Positions 1 to 8,662 of a stretch of DNA of 64,000 bases are shown in pieces. The stretch spans positions 62,001 to 126,000 of the forward strand of contig NZ_JAHZQZ020000019.1 in the NCBI RefSeq assembly GCF_019449275.2. The letters run 5' to 3'. A program made the translations under genes and the position numbers. The notes below the pieces were generated by a model. It was not told the origin of the DNA. It searched no databases and saw nothing but the letters and a program-made list of their open reading frames with translations. Position 1 is the first letter of the stretch. Each line of letters opens with the position of its first letter. The DNA comes from Microbacterium sp. HD4P20. GTDB lineage: Bacteria; Actinomycetota; Actinomycetes; Actinomycetales; Microbacteriaceae.

Positions 1-588
1 AAGCACCCCGACTTCTCGTGGAACTGGCTCGGCCGCTTCCTCTTCTACACCGGCATCACGCTCAACACGACCTACACGGCGTTCTTCTTCGCCGACCGGC
101 TCGGCATCGCGGTGGAGTCCGTCGCCGGGATCATCGCGACGCTGAGTCTGGGGGGCATCCTCGCGGTGACCCTGGGTGCCATCGGCGGAGGGTTCCTGTC
201 GGACCGTCTCAAGCGACGCCGGCTGTTCGTGCTACTGGGCGGGCTGATCATGGCGGTCGGGATGCTGCTGCAGGCGTTCGCCCCCGACATCACCTTCCTC
301 ATCGCCGGGTCCCTGATCACCTCCGTCGGTCTCGGTCTGTTCGCCGCGGTCGACCAGGCGCTGCTCCTGGACGTGCTGCCCGAGCGCGAGACCGACGCCG
401 GACGCTTCATGGGCATCACCGGGTTCGCCACCTCCATCCCGCAGTCGATCGCGCCACTGGTCGCGTCCGGCATCCTGCTCGTCGGCGTCACGGGCGACGA
501 GCGCAACTACACCCTGCTGTTCATCGTTGCCGCCGTCTCGGTGATCCTCGCCGGCGCCGTCGTGCTCCGTATCCGCTCCGTCCGCTGA
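1..588 (+). CDS. MFS transporter, C-terminal part
   Basis: The gene enters from the left edge with its frame open at base 1, so only the last 195 residues are seen and the start is outside the window. The visible part alternates hydrophobic helices with short charged loops. One loop, DRLKRRRLFVLLGG, follows a glycine-rich helix, the usual major-facilitator loop between helices. It probably imports a sugar or glycoside through the inner membrane. It ends 28 bases before the GH78-GH3 gene on the same strand, so a plant glycoside or its product is a reasonable substrate. That is inference; the sequence does not name the substrate. Confidence 0.8.
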   Translation, partial: KHPDFSWNWLGRFLFYTGITLNTTYTAFFFADRLGIAVESVAGIIATLSLGGILAVTLGAIGGGFLSDRLKRRRLFVLLGGLIMAVGMLLQAFAPDITFLIAGSLITSVGLGLFAAVDQALLLDVLPERETDAGRFMGITGFATSIPQSIAPLVASGILLVGVTGDERNYTLLFIVAAVSVILAGAVVLRIRSVR

Positions 589-616
589 CACACCTCTCGC
601 AGAAAGCTCTTCGCAG

Positions 617-3600
617 ATGTCTCTCACCGTCACGCCTGTCCGCTTCGAGCACCACCGCGATGCCCTCGGCACCGGCTATGCCCGCCCTCGCCTGTCGTGG
701 ATCACGACGGATGCGCCGGACGGCTGGTCGCAGGCAGCCTACGAGGTGCAACAGGGCGACGGTGAGAGCATCCGTGTCGAAAGTGGCGAGTCGGTGCTCG
801 TGCCGTGGCCGTTCGACGCGTTGCGCTCGCGGGAACAGCGGGCGATCCGGGTGCGCGTGCACGGCGCCGACCGGTCCACCAGCGAGTGGAGCGACTGGGC
901 ACCGGTCGAGGCGGGCCTGCTGGAGGCATCCGACTGGACCGCCCAGATGGTCGGTCCGAACGACTCCGCGATCGCGGCTCCGCTGGTGCGCGGCTCGTTC
1001 ACGACAGCCGAACACGGCGAGGTCGTCCGGGCGCGCGCCTACGCCACCGGGCACGGGCTGTTCCAGCTCGAACTGAACGGAGAGCGCGTCGGCGACGACG
1101 AACTCGCGCCCGGCTGGACCGCCTACGAATCCCGGCTGCGTTACGCCACCTACGATGTCACCGCTCAGGTCCGCTCGGGCATGAATGTCATCGGGGCGTG
1201 GCTCGGCGACGGGTGGTGGCGCGGCTACCTCGGCTGGGGCGGTAAGAAGGCGCTCTACGGCACCGACCTGGGCGTGCTCGTCCAGCTCGATATCGACTAC
1301 GCCGACGGCACCCGGCAGACCGTCGCGTCCGGCTCGGACTGGCTTGCCGGGAACGGCCCGATCCGCTCGGCCGACCTCTACAACGGCGAAGACTTCGACG
1401 CCCGCGACCTCGACCCGGCATGGTCGACGACGGATGCCTCGGCCCAGGGGTGGACGTCGGTCGCGGTGCGCGAGCTCGGCGACGTCGAGCTGGTCGCGCC
1501 AGACGGCCCGCCGGTGCGGGTCGCCGAGACCCGTGCCGTGCAGAACGTACTGACGTCCCGGTCGGGGGCGACGATCCTCGACTTCGGGCAGAACCTGGTC
1601 GGCCGGCTGCGGATCACGGTCTCCGGCGACGCCGGCACGACGATCACCCTCCGGCACGCAGAGGTGCTCGAGCACGGCGAGCTCGCCGTCGAGCCGCTGC
1701 GGGGGGCGAGGGCCACCGACACCTACACGCTCGCCGGAGTCGGCGAGGAGACGTGGGCGCCCCGGTTCACCTTCCACGGCTTCCGGTATGCCGAGGTCAC
1801 GGGATGGCCCGGCGAGTTCGATCCTGCGGCGGTCACCGCAGAGGTGATCCACTCCGATATGCACCGCACCGGCTGGTTCGAGACGAGCGATGCGCTGGTG
1901 GACCGGCTGCATGAGAACGTCGTGTGGGGGATGAAGGGCAACTTCGTCGACATCCCCACCGACTGCCCGCAGCGCGACGAGCGGCTCGGCTGGACCGGCG
2001 ACCTCCAGGTGTTCGCGCCCACCGCTGCCTATCTGTATGACTCCGCGGGGTTCCTGGTGTCGTGGCTCAAGGACCTCTCTGCCGAGCAGAGGAAGTACGG
2101 CGGCACCCCGATGGTGGTCCCCGCGATCGTTACCGGCTACACCGGTCCGACTGCCGGGTGGGCGGATGCCGCGACCGTCGTGCCGTGGACCGTCTACCAG
2201 GCGTACGGCGACCTCGGCGTTCTCGAGACGCAGTTCGACAGCATGGTCGCGTGGGTGGACGAGGTGACAGCGGCCGCCGGCGCCGACCGGGTCTGGAGCG
2301 CCGGGTTCCAGTTCGGCGACTGGCTCGACCCGACCGCACCGGCCAACCGCCCCGAACAGGCGCAGACCTACCCCGAGATCGTCGCCACCGCCTACTTCGC
2401 GCGCTCCTCCCGCATCGTCGCCGACGCCGCCACCCTCCTCGGACGCACCGCAGAAGCGCGGAAGTACGGTGCACTGGCGGAGGAGGTGCGGCGGGCGTTC
2501 GTCCGCGAGTACGTCTCAGGCTCGGGACGCCTGCTCTCCGACTCGGCCACCGCGTACGCCCTCGCCTTGGCGTTCGACCTGCTCGATACCACCGACCAGC
2601 GACAGCGGGCGGCCGACCGGTTGGCCGAGATCGTGGCCGGCAACGGCTACAGGATCGCCACCGGGTTCATCGGCACGCCGATCATCACCGATGCCCTCAG
2701 TGCCAACGGCCACGCCGACGTCGCCTACCGGCTGCTGCTGCAGACGGATGCCCCGTCCTGGTTGTACACGGTCGAACAGGGGGCAACCACGATCTGGGAG
2801 CGATGGGATTCGCTGCTGCCGGACGGCACGGTCAACCCGAGCGGCATGACCTCGTTCAACCACTATGCCTTCGGCGCTGTCGCGGACTGGATGCACCGTG
2901 TGGTGGCGGGTCTCGCGGCCGCGGCCCCCGGATACCGGCTCATCCGCATCGCCCCGCATCCCCCGAAGCGCGGGCTGACTTCCGCCTCGGCCCGGCTCGA
3001 CACCCCGTACGGGACGGCGGAGGCGGGGTGGGTGCTGGCAGACGGCCAGGCGCGGATCTTCGCGACCGTGCCGGTCGGCGTCACCGCCGAGGTCGTGCTC
3101 CCCTCGGGCATGACCTTCGAGGCCGCCGCGGGAACGCACGAATGGACGGAGCCGTTCGTCGTCGATGAGGAGCACGCGTATGAGTTCACCGTGGACTCCC
3201 GCATGGCCGACATCGTCGACCATAAGCCGGCTCTCGAGGTGCTGACCGGTGTCATCGCCAAGTGGGTGCCCGGTGCGGCTGAGCACATGTCGGGCGGACT
3301 GCGCGGCCAGGACGAGGTCACACCGAGGCAGATCACCGGGATGCTGCCTGATCCGGCCGCCGTGCTCGCCGACCTCGAACGTGGCTTCGCTGCGCTCAAC
3401 GCCGGCGACGACATCCCCGCTGACATCTACAGCGTCGCCGAGTCGCCGGCAGACGACGCGGATCTTGCCGAGAAGGCGGCGCTGCTCTCGGGCCGCGACT
3501 TCTGGTCCACCCGCGACAGCGCCGGGGTGCCATCGATGGTGATGGTCGACGGCCCGCACGGCGTGCGCCGCCAGGATGGCACCGCCGACAACCTCGGGTT

Positions 3601-5665
3601 CAACGACTCGCTGCCCTCCACCTGCTTCCCGCCGGGCGTCGCGATGGGGTCGACGTGGGATCCCGCGCTGATGCGGGAAGTGGGGGTCGCGCTCGGGGAG
3701 GAGGCTCGCGCGCTGAACGTGAACATGCTCCTGGGGCCGGCGATCAACATCAAGCGTTCTCCGTTGGGCGGCCGCACCTTCGAGTACCTGTCCGAGGACC
3801 CGCTGCTGACCGGCGTCCTGGCGACGGAGTACGTCCGCGGCGTGCAGTCAACCGGGGTGGGCACGTCGGTGAAGCACTTCGCCGTGAACAGCCAGGAGAC
3901 CGACCGGATGCGCGTCAGCGCCGAGGTCGACCCGCGCGCGCTGCGTGAGATCTACCTGCCCGCGTTCGAACGGGTTGTGAAGGACGCGGCACCGACCTCC
4001 GTAATGAGCGCCTACAACGCGATCAACGGCGTCTTCGCCTCTGAGAACCGCTGGCTGCTGACCGAGCTCCTCCGCGAAGAGTGGGGCTTCGACGGTCTCG
4101 TCGTCTCGGACTGGGGTGCGATCAAGGACCGCGTCGAAGCGCTGCAGGCGGGCCTGGACCTCGAGATGCCGGGGACCGGTGACGAGGGCACCGATGCGAT
4201 CCTGCAGGCGGTGCGCGACGGCCGCCTCGACCGCGCCGTGGTCGAACAGGCGGCAGCCAGGGTCGCGGCGTTGGTCGAACAGACACGTCTGCCCGAGGAT
4301 CCGTCGACGTTCGAACAGGCAGCTCACCACGCGCTGGCCCGCCGCGCGGCGGGGGCCGCCATCGTGCTGTTGCGCAACGAGAACCGGACGCTGCCGCTGC
4401 GGGCGGGGCAGAAGGTCGCCGTGCTCGGCGAACTCGCTGCTGAGCCGCAGTACCAGGGAGGCGGAAGCTCGCACGTGAACCCGACCCGGCTCGACATTCC
4501 GCTCGATGAGCTGCGCGCCGCGCTCGGTGAGCAGAACGTCTCGTACGCGCCCGGCTACGCGGCCGACGGCGACGCGGTGCGACTGCTCGCGGATGCCGCC
4601 GAAGCAGCGGCTGCTGCCGACGTCGCGGTCGTGTTCGTCGGGCTCTCCGAGAAGGACCAGTCCGAGGGCTTCGACCGCACCACCATCGACCTCCCCACCG
4701 AACATGTCGCCCTCATCGACGCGGTCGCCGGCCGCGCCGGCCGCACGGTGGTCGTCTTGTCGAACGGCGGTGTGGTCACGCTGGAACCCTGGCACGACGC
4801 CGTCGACGCGATCGTGGAAGGCTGGGCGCTCGGGCAGGCCGTCGGCGGAGCTCTCGCCGATGTCCTCACCGGGGCGGTGAACCCGTCCGGCCGACTCGCC
4901 GAGTCGATCCCGCACCGCCTGGAAGACACTCCCTCGTTCCTGAACTTCCCGGGTGAGAACGAGGTCGTCCGATATGGCGAAGGCGTCTTCGTCGGTTACC
5001 GGTACTACACGTCGGCCGAGCAGCCCGTGCGCTACGCTTTCGGCCACGGCCTGTCGTACACGACGTTCAGCCACGAGGCACTCGAGGTCGTCGCCACCGG
5101 TCCGGACCACGCGGTCGTGCGGGTCACCGTCCGCAACACCGGTGCCGTCCCCGGGGCGGACGTCGTCCAGGTCTATGTCGCTCCCGCCGACTCCCCCGTG
5201 CGTCGCCCGGTCCGTGAACTCGCCGCGTTCCAGAAGGTGCAGCTGGAGCCGAGCGAAGCGCGCACCGTGGAGCTGACGCTGGAGCGTCGGGCGTTCGCCT
5301 ACTGGGACACCGTGAAGGACCGCTGGCGCGTGCAGCCGGGTACCTTCGGCGTCGAGATCGGCCGGTCCTCCGCCGACATCACCGCCTCCGTCCCGCTCGA
5401 GCTGGAAGGCGACATGGACCGGCCGGAGCCGCTTAGCCTGGACTCGACCGTCGGAGAGTGGTTCGGCCACCCGACCGTGGGTCCGGCGCTGATGCACGCG
5501 ATGATGGCCAACGCGACGCCGGAGCAGCTGGCTGCCGCCGAGGACAACGGCAACATGCTGAAGATGGTCGGGTCCATGCCGATGGGACAGTTCGCCCGGT
5601 TCCCCGGCGTCAAGATCCCCGATGAGGCGCTCGAGCAGCTGGTGGCCCTCAGCCTGGCCGGCTGA
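617..5665 (+). CDS. GH78 alpha-L-rhamnosidase fused to GH3 beta-glucosidase
   Basis: One open frame of 1682 residues holds two complete glycoside hydrolases. Residues about 1-860 are a GH78 alpha-L-rhamnosidase: N-terminal beta domains, then an alpha-toroid with DCPQRDERLGWTGD (presumed general acid Glu455) and TTIWERWDS (presumed base Glu728). Residues about 945-1600 are a GH3 enzyme with the DGPHG loop, KHFAVNSQE, the nucleophile motif VVSDWG (Asp1165), a second alpha/beta domain and a fibronectin-III-like end. Both halves finish in a short helical tail (about 858-925 and 1604-1682). There is no signal peptide, so it is probably cytoplasmic and acts on imported glycosides. The pair would remove rhamnose and then glucose from rutinosides or neohesperidosides, a one-chain naringinase. 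This substrate is inference; GH3 members can also cleave xylose or arabinose. Each half is of normal family length. Confidence 0.9.
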   Translation: MSLTVTPVRFEHHRDALGTGYARPRLSWITTDAPDGWSQAAYEVQQGDGESIRVESGESVLVPWPFDALRSREQRAIRVRVHGADRSTSEWSDWAPVEAGLLEASDWTAQMVGPNDSAIAAPLVRGSFTTAEHGEVVRARAYATGHGLFQLELNGERVGDDELAPGWTAYESRLRYATYDVTAQVRSGMNVIGAWLGDGWWRGYLGWGGKKALYGTDLGVLVQLDIDYADGTRQTVASGSDWLAGNGPIRSADLYNGEDFDARDLDPAWSTTDASAQGWTSVAVRELGDVELVAPDGPPVRVAETRAVQNVLTSRSGATILDFGQNLVGRLRITVSGDAGTTITLRHAEVLEHGELAVEPLRGARATDTYTLAGVGEETWAPRFTFHGFRYAEVTGWPGEFDPAAVTAEVIHSDMHRTGWFETSDALVDRLHENVVWGMKGNFVDIPTDCPQRDERLGWTGDLQVFAPTAAYLYDSAGFLVSWLKDLSAEQRKYGGTPMVVPAIVTGYTGPTAGWADAATVVPWTVYQAYGDLGVLETQFDSMVAWVDEVTAAAGADRVWSAGFQFGDWLDPTAPANRPEQAQTYPEIVATAYFARSSRIVADAATLLGRTAEARKYGALAEEVRRAFVREYVSGSGRLLSDSATAYALALAFDLLDTTDQRQRAADRLAEIVAGNGYRIATGFIGTPIITDALSANGHADVAYRLLLQTDAPSWLYTVEQGATTIWERWDSLLPDGTVNPSGMTSFNHYAFGAVADWMHRVVAGLAAAAPGYRLIRIAPHPPKRGLTSASARLDTPYGTAEAGWVLADGQARIFATVPVGVTAEVVLPSGMTFEAAAGTHEWTEPFVVDEEHAYEFTVDSRMADIVDHKPALEVLTGVIAKWVPGAAEHMSGGLRGQDEVTPRQITGMLPDPAAVLADLERGFAALNAGDDIPADIYSVAESPADDADLAEKAALLSGRDFWSTRDSAGVPSMVMVDGPHGVRRQDGTADNLGFNDSLPSTCFPPGVAMGSTWDPALMREVGVALGEEARALNVNMLLGPAINIKRSPLGGRTFEYLSEDPLLTGVLATEYVRGVQSTGVGTSVKHFAVNSQETDRMRVSAEVDPRALREIYLPAFERVVKDAAPTSVMSAYNAINGVFASENRWLLTELLREEWGFDGLVVSDWGAIKDRVEALQAGLDLEMPGTGDEGTDAILQAVRDGRLDRAVVEQAAARVAALVEQTRLPEDPSTFEQAAHHALARRAAGAAIVLLRNENRTLPLRAGQKVAVLGELAAEPQYQGGGSSHVNPTRLDIPLDELRAALGEQNVSYAPGYAADGDAVRLLADAAEAAAAADVAVVFVGLSEKDQSEGFDRTTIDLPTEHVALIDAVAGRAGRTVVVLSNGGVVTLEPWHDAVDAIVEGWALGQAVGGALADVLTGAVNPSGRLAESIPHRLEDTPSFLNFPGENEVVRYGEGVFVGYRYYTSAEQPVRYAFGHGLSYTTFSHEALEVVATGPDHAVVRVTVRNTGAVPGADVVQVYVAPADSPVRRPVRELAAFQKVQLEPSEARTVELTLERRAFAYWDTVKDRWRVQPGTFGVEIGRSSADITASVPLELEGDMDRPEPLSLDSTVGEWFGHPTVGPALMHAMMANATPEQLAAAEDNGNMLKMVGSMPMGQFARFPGVKIPDEALEQLVALSLAG

Positions 5666-5688
5666 TCCGGCCACAGGAGCGACATCCG

Positions 5689-7197
5689 ATGATCTCCGAT
5701 TCCCGCCGCACCGTCCTGCTCACCGGCGCCACCGGCAACTGGGGACGCGCGACTCTGCGTGCCTTCCGCCAGCGCCCCGAGCTCGTCGTGCGCGCCTTCG
5801 CCATGCCGACCCCCGCCGACCGCGACGTGCTCGACGAGTTCCGCGACATGACCAACCTTCAGATCGCCTGGGGCGACCTCACCCGGTATGACGATGTCCT
5901 CGCCGCAATCACGGGCGTCGGCGTCGTGCTGCACGTCGGTGCCGTCGTTTCGCCGCACGCTGACGAGAACCCCGCGCTCGCCCGTCGGGTGAACATCGGC
6001 TCCATGCAGAACATCATCCGAGCCGTCCGCGCGCAGAGGGATCCGGGTTCGGTCGCCGTCGTGGGCATCGGATCCGTCGCCGAGACGGGAGACCGCCAGG
6101 AACCTGTGCACTGGGGGAGAGTGGGCGATCCCCTGCGCGTGTCGCAGTTCGACGAGTACGGGCAGACGAAGGTCATCGCCGAACGGCTTCTCGTCGACTC
6201 AGGCCTGCCCAGATGGGCGTGGCTCCGGCAGACAGGCATCTTCCATGCCGGCATGCTCGAGATCCGAGACCCGATCATGACGCACTCGCCGTTCGCCGGC
6301 GTCATGGAATGGGTGTCCGCGGAGGACTCCGCCCGCCTGCTGGTGGGAGTGTCGTCCCCCAATGTGCCCGACGAGTTCTGGGGCGGGATCTACAACATCG
6401 GCGGGGGCGAGGACTGGCGGCTGACGAACTGGCAGCTGCAGACCGCGATGGGTGCCGCGATGGGGGTCTTCGACATCCGCCGCTGGTATGACCGGAACTG
6501 GTTCGCGCTGCAGAACTTCCATGGGCAGTGGTACACCGACAGCGACAACCTTCAGGAGCTCGTCCCGTTCCGGCAGGACTCCTTCACAGAATCGCTCGCC
6601 CGCGCGATCGCGGCGGCGCCCGCCTCGGTCAGATCGGCCGGAAAGGTCCCGCCTTGGATCGTGAAGAACCTCGTCCTGCGGCCGCTGACCCGCAAGCCGC
6701 GCGGAACGATGGCCGCGGTTCGCGCACGCGACGCCGACGAAGTCGCCGCGCACTACGGCTCCCGGCAGGCCTTCCAAGCCATCGGCGGCTGGGACACCTT
6801 CATGCCTCCCACGCCCTCACGCACCCGCACGTTCCTGGAGCACGGCTACGACGAATCAAAGCCGCGCTCCGAATGGTCGGCCCTTGACTACGTCGAAGCC
6901 GCCGCTTTCCGCGGAGGCGACCTGCTCAGCCAGCCGACGACAGGCGACGTCACGACGCCCCTCGCTTGGCGATGCGCCCTCGGCCACGTCTTCGCCGGTA
7001 GTGCCCGCCTCATCCTCACCGGCGGCCACTGGTGCCCCGACTGCACCCGCGACGCATCGACATACGAGCGTCAAGCACAGGACAACCTGTTCCTCCGCCA
7101 AGTCGTCTCACCTGAAATCAACGACCAGTCCCTACGCGCGGAGGCCCGCGACCTCATCGCCCAGAAAGTCATACCGCTTCCCGACTCCGCCCGATAA
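5689..7197 (+). CDS. SDR (NAD-dependent epimerase/dehydratase-like) protein with zinc-ribbon tail
   Basis: 502 residues. The N-terminal part, about 1-300, is an extended short-chain dehydrogenase: TGATGNWG near residue 12 is the nucleotide-binding glycine motif and YGQTK supplies the Tyr and Lys of the YxxxK site. Residues about 300-415 match nothing I recognise. The C-terminal region carries Cys429-x3-His433 and Cys449-Pro-Asp-Cys452, the layout of the probable zinc-ribbon family PF14311 (WxCxxGHxW...CPxC). AGGAG lies about 10 nt before the ATG, and the gene starts 23 nt after the GH78-GH3 gene, so they are likely co-transcribed. It may oxidise or epimerise a released sugar. The zinc-ribbon fusion is odd for an SDR and its role is unknown. 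Confidence 0.75.
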   Translation: MISDSRRTVLLTGATGNWGRATLRAFRQRPELVVRAFAMPTPADRDVLDEFRDMTNLQIAWGDLTRYDDVLAAITGVGVVLHVGAVVSPHADENPALARRVNIGSMQNIIRAVRAQRDPGSVAVVGIGSVAETGDRQEPVHWGRVGDPLRVSQFDEYGQTKVIAERLLVDSGLPRWAWLRQTGIFHAGMLEIRDPIMTHSPFAGVMEWVSAEDSARLLVGVSSPNVPDEFWGGIYNIGGGEDWRLTNWQLQTAMGAAMGVFDIRRWYDRNWFALQNFHGQWYTDSDNLQELVPFRQDSFTESLARAIAAAPASVRSAGKVPPWIVKNLVLRPLTRKPRGTMAAVRARDADEVAAHYGSRQAFQAIGGWDTFMPPTPSRTRTFLEHGYDESKPRSEWSALDYVEAAAFRGGDLLSQPTTGDVTTPLAWRCALGHVFAGSARLILTGGHWCPDCTRDASTYERQAQDNLFLRQVVSPEINDQSLRAEARDLIAQKVIPLPDSAR

Positions 7198-7302
7198 GGA
7201 ACCAGATCGGGCAATGAGCAATGAAGCTCCGGCTGCACGCCGAGCGTTCCGTGGAAGGACCGCTGACGGGGATTGCCCGTTGACGGTCCGCTCGCGGGCA
7301 GT

Positions 7303-7343
7303 GCCCGTTGACGGATCGGCGGATTCAAGCGGTCATCGCAACA
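7303..7343 (+). repeat. IS30 left inverted repeat
   Basis: The inner part GCGGTCATCGCAACA (7329-7343) matches the complement of the right end at 13 of 15 bases. The similarity extends outward through GGATTC and GCCCGT...GGATC with one 1-nt gap. A copy of TGCCCGTTGACGG also lies about 28 bp further out, so the true tip could be slightly different. Confidence 0.6.
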
Positions 7344-8499
7344 GGATGTTACCGATGACTTCGTTCGGGGTTTGGAACTCTAGTCGTTTACGGGGTCGGT
7401 CGTTGAGTTCGGCGGCGACTGCGTCGAGGTGCGCCTCGTCGAAGCCCGCGAGCGGGGTGCCTTTGGGGAAGTACTGCCGCAGTAGTCCGTTGGTGTTCTC
7501 GTTGATGCCGCGCTGCCAGGGTGAGTGCGGGTCGCAGAAGAACACCTCGATGCCGGTGTCGATGCGCACCTGTTCCCAGTCCCGCATCTCCGGCCCCTGA
7601 TCCCAGGCGAGTGTGCCGCGTAGCTGCTGCGGGAGTTGCTGAATCTTCCGCGCCAGCGCCGGCGCGACCTGCTCCGGCTTGTATCCGTCGGCCAGTGGCA
7701 CCAGCATCGTGTAGTTCGAGGACCGCTCAACGAGAGTGCCGATCGCCGACTGGTTGCGCGCCCCGATGATCAGGTCGCCTTCCCAATGGCCCGGGACGGC
7801 GCGGTCCTCGATCTCCGCCGGCCGCTGCACGATGTTGACCATGTTCGGGATCCGGTTCTTGCGCTGCCCGGCCTTCCGGCTGGGGTGACGCAGAGCCCGA
7901 CCGGTCCGTAAACACCGGGTCAGCTCCTGCTTCAGCGCTCCCCGGGACTGCACATAGAGCGACTGATAGATCGTCTCCGCGCTCACTCGCATCTCCGGGT
8001 CATCGGGGAACTCCCGACGCAGCCGACCGGCGATCTGCTCCGGCGATCGGCGCTGAGCCAGGTCCTGCTCCACTCTGACACGCAGCCGCAGATTGGTCGC
8101 CAGCTTCGCCCGTTTCGGGCGTGACGCACGATGGTGCGCCGCGATCTGCGCGCTCGAGGCCCGATAGCGGCCCTTCAAACTGTTCCGTGCGAGCTCGCGC
8201 GAGATCGTCGACGGAGCCCTACCGATCCGCCGGGCGATCGCCCGGATCGACTGGCCCGACGCGATCCCCACGGATATCTCCTCCCGCTCCGCGAAGGACA
8301 AGTATCGACCCTCGAGATCCCGGCCGCGGCGCGGCCTGACACCGCCGGCGGCAATCAGCATCCGCTTGGCAGTCGTCCGATACACCCCGATCCGCTCGCC
8401 CGCTTCACTCGCGAACTGCCCCGCCTGAAAGCACTCCCACGCCTGCTGGACCACATCCAGCCGGAACCTCAGCGCCAACTCCGCCACAACACTCTCCAT
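7333..8499 (-). CDS. IS30-family transposase
   Basis: 388 residues, normal for IS30. The N-terminal region has two HTH-like segments, the second reading SIRAIARRIGRAPSTISREL, followed by a basic stretch and the DDE integrase core. Catalytic residues are Asp242 (WEGDLIIG), Asp300 (AWDQGPEM) and Glu334 (NENTNGLLRQYFPKG), a D-57-D-33-E spacing typical of IS30. It would bind the inverted repeats and catalyse transposition. The stop codon lies just inside the left inverted repeat, as in compact IS30 elements. No frameshift or missing residue is seen, so the element is probably active or recently active. Confidence 0.93.
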   Translation of the reverse strand: MESVVAELALRFRLDVVQQAWECFQAGQFASEAGERIGVYRTTAKRMLIAAGGVRPRRGRDLEGRYLSFAEREEISVGIASGQSIRAIARRIGRAPSTISRELARNSLKGRYRASSAQIAAHHRASRPKRAKLATNLRLRVRVEQDLAQRRSPEQIAGRLRREFPDDPEMRVSAETIYQSLYVQSRGALKQELTRCLRTGRALRHPSRKAGQRKNRIPNMVNIVQRPAEIEDRAVPGHWEGDLIIGARNQSAIGTLVERSSNYTMLVPLADGYKPEQVAPALARKIQQLPQQLRGTLAWDQGPEMRDWEQVRIDTGIEVFFCDPHSPWQRGINENTNGLLRQYFPKGTPLAGFDEAHLDAVAAELNDRPRKRLEFQTPNEVIGNILLR

Positions 8500-8507
8500 T
8501 CAGCAAG

Positions 8508-8547
8508 TGTTGCGACCACCGCAAGAACCCAAGGATCCTTTACGGGC
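8508..8547 (-). repeat. IS30 right inverted repeat
   Basis: TGTTGCGACCACCGC (8508-8522) followed by GGATCCTTTACGGGC (8533-8547) is the imperfect complement of the left end. It begins nine bases before the transposase start codon, as expected where the promoter overlaps the IS end. Confidence 0.6.
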
Positions 8548-8662
8548 TAGTGACGGTTCACCCCATCGGGCGATAAGGGTTCGATTCCGCTGCGGAGCTC
8601 GATCGCGTTGAGGCGCACACCAAAAGGGCCGGGCACCGCTTGCGCGATCCCTTCGGCCGTCC

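Larger units (their letters stand above)
7303..8547 (-). mobile_element. IS30-family insertion sequence
   Basis: A single transposase gene is flanked by imperfect inverted repeats of about 40 bp. The copy looks intact: the transposase frame is open and the three acidic catalytic residues are present. It sits between the SDR gene and the GH10 xylanase gene, separating the rhamnosidase locus from the xylan locus. The outer ends are placed where the inverted repeats stop matching, and I could not identify a target-site duplication. Confidence 0.75.

Noticed and set aside
521..1912. Minus-strand frame antisense to the GH78 gene
   Set aside because: Its composition is that of an antisense shadow, and it overlaps confirmed catalytic coding sequence.
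860..5665. The GH78-GH3 fusion as an assembly or frameshift artefact
   Set aside because: The frame is open through the junction without compensating shifts and a plausible helical linker joins the two domains; resequencing would still be decisive.
8570..8610. Sequence GGGTTCGATTCCGCT resembling a tRNA T-loop beside the IS30 element, a possible att site
   Set aside because: The bases flanking the loop do not form a five-base T stem, and no acceptor or anticodon arm lies at the expected distance.
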